A program made the translations under genes and the position numbers. From assembly GCA_025463515.1 (NCBI GenBank), contig JAODAQ010000025.1:1-40026 (forward strand): DNA of 40,026 bases. Reading direction: 5' to 3'. Positions 25,080 through 32,968 of this stretch are shown in pieces. The stretch comes from Rhodoglobus sp. Its GTDB lineage: Bacteria; Actinomycetota; Actinomycetes; Actinomycetales; Microbacteriaceae. Numbering within the stretch: position 1 is the first letter of the stretch; every line of letters begins with the position of its first letter. Below the pieces are notes generated by a model. The model saw only the letters and a program-made list of their open reading frames with translations. It had not been told where the DNA came from and searched no databases.

Positions 25080-26306
25080 ATGAAGAGAACAGCAACCTCC
25101 GTGCTGGCGGGCATCGCCATCACGGGCCTCGCTCTCGGCGTGAGCGGCTGCGCCGCGCAGGCGCCCGCCGAGGCCGAAGGCCCGCTCACCGTCTGGGTGA
25201 TGGGCGACTCGGGCGAGAACTTCCAGAAGCTCGTCGCCGACAGCGGCATCGACGTCGACGTCGTCGCGATCCCCTGGGACTCGATCGACGAGAAGCTCAC
25301 CACCGCCGTCGCGTCCGGCTCCGGCCCCGACATCCTCGAGATCGGCCTCTCCAAGCTCGCGACGTTCGCCGCGGCCGGCGCGCTCCTGCCGCTCGACGAC
25401 GAGCTCGCGAACTACCCGGGCCTCGCCCCCGAGAACTTCCCCGCGGGCGTGGCCGGTGCCTCGACCGCCGTCGACGGCAAGATCGTGAGCATCCCGTGGT
25501 CGAGCGACACGCGCGTGCTCTTCACGCGCACCGACATCCTCGCGGAGAACGGCATCGACGCGCCGCCCGCCACCTGGGACGAGCTGCGCGCGGACGCCAA
25601 GACCCTCACGGCGCGCGGCGACGGCCAGTACGGCTATTACATCCCGCAGTGGGATGCGCCCCTGCCGATCGAGATGACGTGGAGCATGGGCGGCGAGGTC
25701 ATCGATGCCGACGGCAACGTCGACTTCGACACCCCCGAGTTCGCCGACGCGGTCGACCTCTACACGGGCCTCTACGCCGACGGCAGCGTGCCGACGAACA
25801 GCGACTTCGACCAGCAGCAGGGATTCATCTCCGGCATCGCCCCGATGATCGTCAGCGGCCCGTACCTGGGCAAGGGCATCTCGGATGCGGCGCCCGAGCT
25901 CGACGGCAAGTGGCAGGCCAGCCCGCTGCCCTCCGGCGACGGCGGCTCGGTCTCGCTGTTCGCGGGCTCGAACCTTGGCGTCTGGTACAACACCGACCAG
26001 AAGGACGCGTCGCTCAAGCTGCTCGAGTACGTGTCCCAGCCCGAGCAGCAGCTCGCCTGGTACGGCCTGACCGGCGCGCTCCCGACGGTGAACGCGGCGC
26101 TGGCGGATGCCACGCTCAACTCCGACCCGAACGTGAAGGTGTACACCGACCAGCTCGCCACCGCGCGCGTGCTGCCAATCGTCGCCAACTGGGACGGCGT
26201 GGTCGGAACCGGCCTGCTCAACGCCCTCAACGCGATCGTGCTGACCGGGGCGGACCGCGACTCGTCGCTCGCCACGTTCTACGACGCGACCAAGGGCCTC
26301 AAGTAG
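25080..26306 (+). CDS. ABC transporter sugar-binding lipoprotein
   Basis: 408 aa. A lipoprotein signal peptide ends in the lipobox LGVSGC, with Cys24 as the lipidated residue. The mature part is a family 1 solute-binding protein (PLTVWVMGDSGENF, GPDILEIGLSKL, GGSVSLFAGSNLGVW). It captures oligosaccharides outside the membrane and hands them to the two permeases encoded next. The ATG at 25080 has AAAGGA 8 nt upstream; an earlier in-frame ATG (25053) would add a non-signal leader. A strong hairpin follows, which may raise its expression above the permeases. Confidence 0.95.
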   Translation: MKRTATSVLAGIAITGLALGVSGCAAQAPAEAEGPLTVWVMGDSGENFQKLVADSGIDVDVVAIPWDSIDEKLTTAVASGSGPDILEIGLSKLATFAAAGALLPLDDELANYPGLAPENFPAGVAGASTAVDGKIVSIPWSSDTRVLFTRTDILAENGIDAPPATWDELRADAKTLTARGDGQYGYYIPQWDAPLPIEMTWSMGGEVIDADGNVDFDTPEFADAVDLYTGLYADGSVPTNSDFDQQQGFISGIAPMIVSGPYLGKGISDAAPELDGKWQASPLPSGDGGSVSLFAGSNLGVWYNTDQKDASLKLLEYVSQPEQQLAWYGLTGALPTVNAALADATLNSDPNVKVYTDQLATARVLPIVANWDGVVGTGLLNALNAIVLTGADRDSSLATFYDATKGLK

Positions 26307-26315
26307 CACCACCCC

Positions 26316-26343
26316 AGGGGGCCGTCCGACCGGGCGGCCCCCT
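26316..26343 (+). terminator. Hairpin between binding-protein and permease genes (attenuator/mRNA stabiliser)
   Basis: AGGGGGCCG (26316-26324) pairs with CGGCCCCCT (26335-26343) around a 10-nt loop, 9 nt after the lipoprotein stop. It has no T-run. It probably causes partial termination or protects the upstream mRNA, giving more binding protein than permease. Confidence 0.65.
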
Positions 26344-26364
26344 CCGCCCCTCGACCAGGAAAGG

Positions 26365-27249
26365 ATGCTCGTGCGCAACCGCCTGACTCCCTACCTGTTC
26401 GTCTCCCCGGCGATGCTGCTGCTGATCACGTTCGGCATCTTCCCGATCCTCGTCGCCGCGGTGATCAGCACCACCGACATGAACATCTCGGCCTTCGCGA
26501 GCTGGAGCAACGTCGACTTCGTCGGCGTCGACAACTACGTGACGCTGTTCGGAGACCCCGACTTCTGGCAGGCGCTCGGCAACACGGGCCTGTTCGCGGT
26601 CGTGGGCGTCCCGGCGATCGTCGTGCTCTCGCTCGCGACGGCGCTGCTGCTCAACCAGAGTCAGAACTGGTTCTTCCGGGCGCTGCGCTCGTTCTACTTC
26701 ATCCCGGCGATCACCGCGATCGTGGCCGTCTCGCTCGTGTGGAGCTACCTCTACAACACGCAGTTCGGCCTCTTCAACTACCTGCTCTCGCTGGTGGGCG
26801 CGGAGCCCGTGCAGTGGCTCTCCGACCCGTGGCTGTCCAAGTTCTCGGTAGGGCTCGTCGCGGTCTGGCGCGGCACCGGGCTCAACATCATCATCTTCCT
26901 GGCGGCGCTGCAGGGCGTGCCCAAGGAGTACCTCGAAGCGGCATCCATCGACGGCGCGGGGGAGTGGCGCAAGACGTTCTCGATCACGATCCCGCTGCTG
27001 CGGTTCGCGATCTTCTTCGTCTCCGTGACGACCACGATCGCGTGGCTGCAGTTCTTCGACGAGCCGTTCGTGCTCACCGACGGCGGGCCCCTCGGCGCGA
27101 CGACATCGGTGTCGATCTTCCTGTACAAGGAGGGGTTCCGGCTCAACCAGTTCGGCTACGCGAGCGCCGGCTCCGTGGTCCTGTTCGCGATCATCGCCGT
27201 CATCACGCTGATCCAGCTGAGGCTGAGGAGGGCCGACGATGAGTACTAA
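26365..27249 (+). CDS. Sugar ABC transporter permease (MalF/UgpA-like)
   Basis: 294 aa, six membrane helices. The cytoplasmic EAA loop is present (EYLEAASIDGAGEWRKTFSI), which docks the ATPase. The operon has no ATPase gene, so a shared MsmK/MsiK-type ATPase encoded elsewhere must power it, as is usual for actinobacterial oligosaccharide importers. ATG at 26365 directly follows AGGAAAGG; the GTG at 26371 would be better spaced and is an alternative. It overlaps the second permease by 11 nt. Confidence 0.94.
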   Translation: MLVRNRLTPYLFVSPAMLLLITFGIFPILVAAVISTTDMNISAFASWSNVDFVGVDNYVTLFGDPDFWQALGNTGLFAVVGVPAIVVLSLATALLLNQSQNWFFRALRSFYFIPAITAIVAVSLVWSYLYNTQFGLFNYLLSLVGAEPVQWLSDPWLSKFSVGLVAVWRGTGLNIIIFLAALQGVPKEYLEAASIDGAGEWRKTFSITIPLLRFAIFFVSVTTTIAWLQFFDEPFVLTDGGPLGATTSVSIFLYKEGFRLNQFGYASAGSVVLFAIIAVITLIQLRLRRADDEY

Positions 27250-28084
27250 CCGGGATGCCTCGAACCGCCGCCGTTCGCGCGGCCTCACCCTCTCGATCGG
27301 GATCGCCCTGGGCATCGGCGCCCTCATCACCGCGTTCCCGTTCCTCTGGATGATCGCGACCTCGCTCAAGCCGCAGCGCGAGTCGATCGACTTCCCGCCG
27401 ACGATCCTGCCGCAGGAGCCCACTCTCGAGTGGTACCAGGCCCTGTTCACCGAGCTCGACTTCGGCCGCTACTTCCTCAACACGATCATCGTCGTCGCGA
27501 TCGGGTTCATCGGGCTGCTGCTCATGGCGATGGCCGGCTACGCGTTCGCGAAGTTCGACTTCCGCGGCCGCCGCTGGATGTTCTTCCTCGTGCTCGCGAC
27601 GATGATGATCCCCGTCCAAGTGACGATGATCCCGACCTACCTGATCCTCAACGGGATGAAGCTCACGAACACCCTCGTCGGTATCGCCCTGCCCACCCTC
27701 GTGAGCGGCTTCAGCATCTTCCTGTTCCGCCAGTTCATGACGACCATTCCCACCGAGATGCTCGAGGCCGCGCGCCTCGACGGCGCTGGCGAGTTCCGCA
27801 CGTTCTGGCAGATCGTGCTGCCCATGTCGCGGCCGATCCTCGCGGTGCAGGTCGTCCTGACCTTCATCTCCGGCTGGAACAGCTTCCTCTGGCCGCTCAT
27901 CATCGCCAGCGACCAGAAGCTCTACACGCTCTCGGTCGGCCTCGCGCTGCTCAACCAGCAGCTCGCCGTGAACCCCTCGCTGCAGATGGCGGCGGCCTCG
28001 GTGATGGTCATCCCGATCCTCATCGTGTTCATCGTCTTCCAGCGCTACGTCATCCAGGGCTTCGCCCTCTCCGGACTCAAGTAA
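27239..28084 (+). CDS. Sugar ABC transporter permease (MalG/UgpE-like)
   Basis: 281 aa, six membrane helices and the EAA loop EMLEAARLDGAGEFRTFWQI. It pairs with the preceding permease to form the channel for oligosaccharide uptake. ATG with GAGGAGGG 6 to 7 nt upstream, inside the end of the previous gene. Only 7 nt separate it from the GH5 gene. Confidence 0.95.
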   Translation: MSTNRDASNRRRSRGLTLSIGIALGIGALITAFPFLWMIATSLKPQRESIDFPPTILPQEPTLEWYQALFTELDFGRYFLNTIIVVAIGFIGLLLMAMAGYAFAKFDFRGRRWMFFLVLATMMIPVQVTMIPTYLILNGMKLTNTLVGIALPTLVSGFSIFLFRQFMTTIPTEMLEAARLDGAGEFRTFWQIVLPMSRPILAVQVVLTFISGWNSFLWPLIIASDQKLYTLSVGLALLNQQLAVNPSLQMAAASVMVIPILIVFIVFQRYVIQGFALSGLK

Positions 28085-28091
28085 GGCACCC

Positions 28092-29645
28092 ATGACCGAC
28101 GTTCTCCCCACCATGGCCTTCGCCCCCAGGCCCGCCTCGTTCGACGGCTTCGTGCACGCCAAGGATGCCCGGCTCGTGGACGGCTCCGGGCGCCAGCTGC
28201 TCCTGCGCGGCGTCGGGCTCGGCAACTGGATGCTGCCCGAGGGCTACATGTGGCGGTTCGGCCCGGGGGCTGAGTCCCCCCGGGAGATCGAGTGGCTCAC
28301 GGAGCGGCTGCTCGGGGTGGCCGGCGCCGAGCAGTTCTGGGACGGGTTCCGGGCGGAATTCATCTCGGAGGCGGATATCGCGCTGATCGCGGCATCCGGG
28401 TTCGACCATGTTCGCCTGCCGATCAACTCGCGGGTGATCCAGGACGACGACGGCGAGCCCATCGAAGCCGGCTACGCGATGATCGACCGGCTGATCGAGT
28501 GGTGCCGCGCGCACAGGCTGTGGGTGCTGCTCGACCTGCACGGCGCACCGGGCGGGCAGACCGGCACGAACATCGACGACTCCCCGCGGAACCTGCCCGA
28601 GCTGTTCATGGAGCCGCGCTACCGCGAGCTCACGGTGCGCCTGTGGCGCGATCTGGCGACCCGCTACCGGGATGAGACCGTGGTCCTCGGCTACGACCTG
28701 CTCAACGAGCCGCTGCCCAACGAGTGGCAGCACACCTATGCGGATGCCCTGGCCGAGCTCTACCGCGACCTCACCAGCGAGATCCGGGCGGTCGATCCCG
28801 GCCACCTCATCGTCTACGAGGGCGCCCACTGGGCAACGAACTGGAGCATCTTCACTGAGGTGTGGGACGAGAACTCGCTCCTGCAGTTCCACAAGTACTG
28901 GTCGTCGCCCGATACGGCGTCGATCGCGCAGTTCCTCGAGGCGCGCGACCGGCTCGGCCTGCCGATCTACATGGGCGAGGGTGGGGAGAACACCCTCGAG
29001 TGGATCTACACGGCCTTCCGCCTGTACGAGGCGCACGACATCGGCTGGAACTTCTGGCCGTGGAAGAAGATCGAGACCCGCACGTCGCCCGCGTCGATCG
29101 TGGCGCCGGAGGGCTGGGACCGCGTGGTCGCGTCGATCGACGACCCGTCCGCGATTACGCCGGTCGAGGCTGCGCGGGTCTTCAACGACCTGCTTCAGGC
29201 GATGAAGATCGAGAACTGCCGCTGGCAGCCCGAGGTCGTCGCGGCGATGCTCGCGTCGCGGCCCACCGTGATCCCGGCGTGGGGCTACGGCTACCGGGGC
29301 GCCGGAGAGTCGTACTCGATCACTGCGCGCGGCGGCGTCTCGGGCATCCGGGATGACGACACCGTGCCCCTGCGGTGGGCGCGCGCGGGCGACAATCCCG
29401 AGAACCCCTTCGAGCAGAGTGACGGCCGCGCGTACCGCGTGACGGAGGAGCTGGTCGTGGACCTCTCCGCCGGCGACTGGCTCGAGTTCGAGGTGGAGGG
29501 CGTTGCAGATGCGCGCGTGAGCGACGACGCGGGGCTCGACTCGCTCGTGCGCGTGGAGCGCTCGGCACGCGGCATCCGGGTCATTGCCACGGCGGACACG
29601 ACGGTCAGCCGCATCTATCCCTCGGGCGGCGACCAGACTTGGTAG
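28092..29645 (+). CDS. Glycoside hydrolase family 5 glucanase, intracellular, with C-terminal beta domain
   Basis: 517 aa. The catalytic domain (about 20-370) has LLRGVGLGNWMLPEG, HVRLPINSR, LLDLHGAPGGQ, the acid/base Glu206 in LLNEPLP, and the probable nucleophile Glu296 in YMGEGGEN. The LRGVGLGNW start and GAPGGQ recall exo-beta-1,3-glucanase-type GH5 enzymes. A C-terminal domain of about 110 residues (400-517) looks like a beta-sandwich similar to carbohydrate-binding modules. There is no signal peptide, so it should act on imported beta-glucan oligosaccharides together with GH1. Confidence 0.92.
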   Translation: MTDVLPTMAFAPRPASFDGFVHAKDARLVDGSGRQLLLRGVGLGNWMLPEGYMWRFGPGAESPREIEWLTERLLGVAGAEQFWDGFRAEFISEADIALIAASGFDHVRLPINSRVIQDDDGEPIEAGYAMIDRLIEWCRAHRLWVLLDLHGAPGGQTGTNIDDSPRNLPELFMEPRYRELTVRLWRDLATRYRDETVVLGYDLLNEPLPNEWQHTYADALAELYRDLTSEIRAVDPGHLIVYEGAHWATNWSIFTEVWDENSLLQFHKYWSSPDTASIAQFLEARDRLGLPIYMGEGGENTLEWIYTAFRLYEAHDIGWNFWPWKKIETRTSPASIVAPEGWDRVVASIDDPSAITPVEAARVFNDLLQAMKIENCRWQPEVVAAMLASRPTVIPAWGYGYRGAGESYSITARGGVSGIRDDDTVPLRWARAGDNPENPFEQSDGRAYRVTEELVVDLSAGDWLEFEVEGVADARVSDDAGLDSLVRVERSARGIRVIATADTTVSRIYPSGGDQTW

Positions 29646-29656
29646 GTTCTGGATTC

Positions 29657-30871
29657 ATGACCGGGCGCAGCGCAACCACCGCAGCGGGCCCGGCGACCGT
29701 CAGCGAGGTGCGCCAGCGCAACCGCGCGCAGGCGCTGCGCAGCGTGATCCTCAACGGCCAGACGTCGCGGGCGGCGCTCGCCCGCGAGTCTGGGCTGTCG
29801 GTCGCGTCGGTCACCAACCTCGTCTCCGAGCTGATCTCCGAGGGGCTCATCATCGAGGCGGGGTCCGTCGCGTCGAGCGGCGGGCGGCCCGTCACCCTGC
29901 TCGCCCCCAACCCGACCGGGGCGTACTTCCTCGGTGCGGATGTCGGCGAGCGCGGCGTCGCCGTCGAGCTGTTCGACCTGTCGATGGCACGGGTCGACCG
30001 CGAGTTCCGCGGCGGCCGCGAGGGCGAGCCGATCGAGGCGATAGCCTCCGACCTCGACGAGGCCCTGGACGCGCTCCGCGCCCGCAACCCGCAGGCCTGG
30101 GAGCGCATGGTCGGCATCGGCCTCGGCCTGCCCGGCATAGTCGAGTCGGATGCCGACGGCCGCCAGGTGCTCTACGCGCAGAGCCTCGGCTGGCCGCCCA
30201 TCCCGGTGGCCGACCTCGTCTCGCACGACATCCCCGTATTCGCCGAGAACGGCGCCAAGACGCAGGCGATGGCGGAACTGTGGGATGGCTCGGCCCGCGG
30301 TGTCGGGGAGGCCCTCGTGGTCCTGCTCGGCCGCGGTGTGGGTCTCGCCATCGTGTCGAACGGCGAACTCGCCCGCGGGCTCACGAGCAGCGCCGGCGAG
30401 TGGGGGCACGTCAAGATCGTGCGGAACGGACGGCTGTGCCGCTGCGGCGCGCACGGCTGCATCGAGGCCTACCTGGGCGCGGACGCGATCCTCGAGCAGT
30501 GGCGCGAGGCCGGGGGCACCTTCGAGGGCTCGGGCTGGCGGGCTATCGGCGAACTGCTCGAGTCGACCGACCCGGTGGCCGTCTCGGTGGTCGATGAGCT
30601 CGTCGCCACGCTCGGCTCGGCGCTCGGCGGGCTCGTGAACCTCACCAACCCGGAGCGCGTCGTCATCGGCGGCTGGGTGGGACTGCGCCTCATGGAGGGG
30701 CTGAGCCCGCGCATTGAGGAGGCCACGCGCGCCGAGGCGCTCGTACGGCCGGGGTCGCAGTTCGAGCTGGCCGCGTGCCGGTTCGGGGGCGACACGGTCG
30801 CGCTCGGAGCGGCGATGATGCCGCTCGAGGCGCTCATCGCGGAGCCGCGGGGGAGCCGCTCGGCCGACTAG
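29657..30871 (+). CDS. ROK-family transcriptional repressor
   Basis: 404 aa. A winged helix-turn-helix (about 15-75: SRAALARESGLSVASVTNLVSELISEGL in part) precedes a ROK sugar-kinase-like domain. That domain has GIGLGLPGIV and the zinc site WGH...CRCGAHGCIEAYLG. It most probably senses a beta-glucoside or its phosphate and represses this operon. I chose ATG 29657, just after the GH5 stop; TAGGTT lies 8 nt upstream and may give it a promoter of its own. Its TAG shares CTAG with the convergent small gene. Confidence 0.93.
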   Translation: MTGRSATTAAGPATVSEVRQRNRAQALRSVILNGQTSRAALARESGLSVASVTNLVSELISEGLIIEAGSVASSGGRPVTLLAPNPTGAYFLGADVGERGVAVELFDLSMARVDREFRGGREGEPIEAIASDLDEALDALRARNPQAWERMVGIGLGLPGIVESDADGRQVLYAQSLGWPPIPVADLVSHDIPVFAENGAKTQAMAELWDGSARGVGEALVVLLGRGVGLAIVSNGELARGLTSSAGEWGHVKIVRNGRLCRCGAHGCIEAYLGADAILEQWREAGGTFEGSGWRAIGELLESTDPVAVSVVDELVATLGSALGGLVNLTNPERVVIGGWVGLRLMEGLSPRIEEATRAEALVRPGSQFELAACRFGGDTVALGAAMMPLEALIAEPRGSRSAD

Positions 30872-31116
30872 GGCTTGTCGCGCTTGGGAAGTACCGGGAT
30901 CGTGGCGGTGCTGTTCTTCGACGCCCACGCCTCGAACGCGTCGAGCGCGGCCTCGGCGTCGGGCAGGGCGGGGAGCAAGGGCTGGAACTCGCCAATCAGG
31001 TAGACCGTGAATCCGGCCGGCGATTCGATGACCTGGCCGCGCACGTTGTCCTCATCGTTGACGATGTCGAAGTCGTGCGAGCGCCACCGACGGCGCAGGG
31101 AGTAGGTACGGGCCAT
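30868..31116 (-). CDS. Small unknown protein, related to the 33364-33609 product
   Basis: 82 aa, beginning MARTYSLRRRWRSHDFDIVND and containing VIESPAGFTVYLIGEFQPLLP, then an amphipathic helix DAEAALDAFEAW (quoted in parts). The layout resembles the small protein encoded at 33364-33609. No membrane segment or catalytic motif is visible. The start is supported by TACGCT-N6-ATG; a longer in-frame reading starting at 31203 is unlikely. The stop codon overlaps that of the ROK gene. Confidence 0.6.
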   Translation of the reverse strand: MARTYSLRRRWRSHDFDIVNDEDNVRGQVIESPAGFTVYLIGEFQPLLPALPDAEAALDAFEAWASKNSTATIPVLPKRDKP

Positions 31117-31122
31117 GCTCCT

Positions 31123-31128
31123 AGCGTA
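31123..31128 (-). promoter_or_regulatory. Leaderless -10 (TACGCT) of the 31116 gene
   Basis: On the - strand TACGCT, then AGGAGC, then ATG at 31116. The AGGAGC is too close to the ATG to serve as a normal ribosome binding site. Confidence 0.45.
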
Positions 31129-31218
31129 GATCGGCTCGGGAGTCGTTCGGGCCGACCGGGATGAGTCTGCAGAATGTGCTCCAGAATGGCCCACCGAGAG
31201 CATCCATTGACGAGTCGC

Positions 31219-31302
31219 GGTGGAATCGTGCCGGTCGCGCTCGTGCTCTCCTGGGTGCCGGACGTCATCCTCGCGGTTACGCAGTTCGTCCCCGGGACGA
31301 AC
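31219..31302 (+). pseudogene. Possible remnant of a membrane-protein gene
   Basis: In the 225-nt gap between two - strand genes, the + frame beginning at 31219 reads GIVPVALVLSWVPDVILAV and then TQFVPGTNG. Nearly every codon ends in G or C, the signature of real coding sequence. The hydrophobic sequence fits an inner helix of a small actinobacterial membrane protein (DUF6069-like is a guess). No valid start or full domain remains, so it is probably a decayed fragment. Confidence 0.35.
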
Positions 31303-31341
31303 GGTCGCCGTCCCCGTGTACGCGCGGATCGCGCCGGTGGC

Positions 31342-31722
31342 CTAGCCGTCGAACTCGGCTCGAAGGTACTTCGGTGCGCGGATGCGCCAGGACTCAGTGA
31401 CCAGCTCGACCAAGTGGCTAGAGTCGACCGCGCCGAGCCGGATGAGGATCTTCGGGCCGCCCCACTTCGTCTCTGAGGCGACGAACGCCTCCGGCCAGCC
31501 CTGCACGAGGGCGCGCTTGTCGTCCTCGTCGGCGAGGCACACGCCGATGCAGGGCTCGGCCGAGACCAGCGCGCGCACATGCTCTGCCTCGCTGGGCCAC
31601 GGGACCGCCTCCCAGGCGTAGGGCCGCTTGCGCACGAACCAGGCGAGCCCGCCGCCGGAGGGCTTCTCCTCGCTGCCCGGCAGGCTCGCGGCAATGCGGC
31701 TCACGTCATCCAGCCCAGGCAT
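31342..31722 (-). CDS. MmcQ/YjbR-family protein
   Basis: 126 aa. The family pattern is clear: an N-terminal helix ending ASLPGSEE, the strand AWFVRKRPYAWE, LVSAEPCIGVCLADEDDK, ALVQGWPEAF, GPKILIRLGAVDSSHLVELV, and the terminal RAPKYLRAEFDG (quoted in parts). The fold is a CyaY-like double-wing domain, and no biochemical role is firmly established. The ATG at 31722 lies 22 nt downstream of the tRNA-Leu gene on the same strand. An in-frame extension upstream only reads through the tRNA. CAGAAT lies 6 nt before the ATG, a weak -10. Confidence 0.85.
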   Translation of the reverse strand: MPGLDDVSRIAASLPGSEEKPSGGGLAWFVRKRPYAWEAVPWPSEAEHVRALVSAEPCIGVCLADEDDKRALVQGWPEAFVASETKWGGPKILIRLGAVDSSHLVELVTESWRIRAPKYLRAEFDG

Positions 31723-31744
31723 GCGACCATTCTGCAACGTCACG

Positions 31745-31826
31745 TGCGGAAGGCGGGACTTGAACCCGCACGCTCGAAAGCACAGGAACCTAAATCCTGC
31801 GTGTCTGCCAATTTCACCACTCCCGC
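31745..31826 (-). tRNA. tRNA-Leu (anticodon UAG)
   Basis: 82 nt on the - strand. The acceptor stem GCGGGAG / CTTCCGC has one G-U pair, and the D arm contains TGGTGAAATTGGCAGAC. The anticodon stem CAGGA/TCCTG holds the loop TTTAGGT, which gives anticodon UAG. A short variable arm (GCTTTCGAGC type) follows, as expected for a class II leucine tRNA, and the T arm reads GCGGGTTCAAGTCCCGC. CCA is not encoded. It reads CUA and probably CUG/CUU codons. Confidence 0.95.
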
Positions 31827-31881
31827 TGGCAGGTATGAGTCTAGGAGGGACCAAGGTCCTATGAGGTTACTGAGGGTACCC

Positions 31882-31950
31882 TTACACTCATTTTCGGGGG
31901 TGTAATTTAGGTGAGGGCGCCAACCAGCGCCAACAAGAGAAACAAGGAGA
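31882..31950 (+). promoter_or_regulatory. Leader of the dioxygenase gene: promoter, inverted repeat and strong ribosome binding site
   Basis: TAATTT (31903-31908) is a possible -10, with TTACAC upstream as a poor -35. TTACAC (31882-31887) and GTGTAA (31900-31905) form an inverted repeat across that promoter. AAGGAGA (31944-31950) is the best Shine-Dalgarno sequence nearby and sits 5 nt before an ATT codon at 31956, not before any ATG or GTG. Confidence 0.45.
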
Positions 31951-31955
31951 GCGAC

Positions 31956-32942
31956 ATTACCGTTCACGAGCTCCAGCCGAGCCTTTTCACTCTCGACGCC
32001 GCGCAGGCCGAGGCCATCCGCACCGCTGCGCTGACGATCACCGCCGACGCCAACACGCAGCCCGACGACTTCAACCTGCAGGCCGCTGCCGCCTCGTTCT
32101 CCGTGCCCGCCGAGGTGCGCGACGCGATCCTGAACTTCTCGAACTTCGGCTCCGACACGGGCATCCTCGTGGTCCGCGGCCTGATCGTCGACGACGACCT
32201 CGTCGACACCCCGCTCGACAACAAGGGCGGCATCGGCGCCAAGACCACCTTCGCGAAGCAGCAGGCGGTTCTCGCCCAGCTCCTCGGCACGATGATCGCC
32301 TACGAGGCGGAGGGCAACGGCCACCTCATCCAGGACATGGTTCCGAACCCCAAGCTCGCGACCACCCAGCAGTCGCAGGGCTCCAAGGTCGAGCTCGAGG
32401 CGCACACCGAGCAGTGCTTCTCCGACTACAAGCCCGACTACGTCATCCTCGGCGCACTGCGCGGCGACCCCGACGCCCTCACCTACGCCTTCTCCGGCCG
32501 CAAAATCGCGAAACTGTTCACGCCCGAAGAGGTTGCCAAGCTCCGCCAGCCGCTGTGGGCGACCACCATCGACGAGTCGTTCCAGCCGTTCATCCCGAAC
32601 CCCGACGCGATCCGCGGCCCGTTCCCGATCCTCAACGGCCCGGATGACGACCCCTACGTCCTCGTCGACCAGGACCTCATGCACGGCATCACCGCAGACG
32701 CGCAGAAGCTGCTCGAGAAGGTCGTGCAGGTCTACATCGAGAACCGCGACGCCCACAACCTCCAGCCCGGCGACCTGCTCATGCTCGACAACCTCCGCGC
32801 CATGCACGGCCGCTCGATGTACTCGCCCCGCTTCGACGGCAAAGACCGCTTCATCGCCCGCGGCTTCGTCGTGCGCGATCGCCGCCGCCTGTGGCCCCAG
32901 CTCCTGCAGGACCGCCGCACCGTGGCCGCCGTCTTCAGCTGA
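31956..32942 (+). CDS. Clavaminate-synthase-like Fe(II)/2-oxoglutarate dioxygenase (VioC/AsnO type)
   Basis: 328 aa from an ATT codon. The iron ligands are His150-x-Glu152 in EAHTEQCFSDYKPDY and His284 in RAMHGRS; Arg298, 14 residues after the distal His, should bind 2-oxoglutarate. The HxE triad, instead of HxD, marks the clavaminate synthase/arginine hydroxylase/asparagine oxygenase branch, whose members beta-hydroxylate free amino acids. An in-frame GTG at 31911 would add 15 residues but has no ribosome binding site, while AAGGAGA fits the ATT start. No peptide-synthetase genes are nearby, so the substrate (Arg-, Asn- or Lys-like amino acid) is open. Confidence 0.85.
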   Translation: MTVHELQPSLFTLDAAQAEAIRTAALTITADANTQPDDFNLQAAAASFSVPAEVRDAILNFSNFGSDTGILVVRGLIVDDDLVDTPLDNKGGIGAKTTFAKQQAVLAQLLGTMIAYEAEGNGHLIQDMVPNPKLATTQQSQGSKVELEAHTEQCFSDYKPDYVILGALRGDPDALTYAFSGRKIAKLFTPEEVAKLRQPLWATTIDESFQPFIPNPDAIRGPFPILNGPDDDPYVLVDQDLMHGITADAQKLLEKVVQVYIENRDAHNLQPGDLLMLDNLRAMHGRSMYSPRFDGKDRFIARGFVVRDRRRLWPQLLQDRRTVAAVFS

Positions 32943-32968
32943 TCGGATCACCTCGCCCGGGCGCAGCC

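Noticed and set aside
31161-31400. Small + strand frames crossing the end of the MmcQ/YjbR gene
   Set aside because: They have no ribosome binding site and run into the antisense of a well-supported gene. Only the short codon-biased part at 31219-31302 is kept as a possible remnant.
31745-31826. tRNA-Leu as the attachment site of an integrated element
   Set aside because: No integrase gene and no repeat of the tRNA 3' end were found nearby in the window.
32891-32968. N-terminal extension of the small membrane protein starting inside the dioxygenase gene
   Set aside because: The extension is Pro/Gly/Arg-rich out-of-frame shadow sequence; the ATG at 32969 starts directly before the membrane helix.
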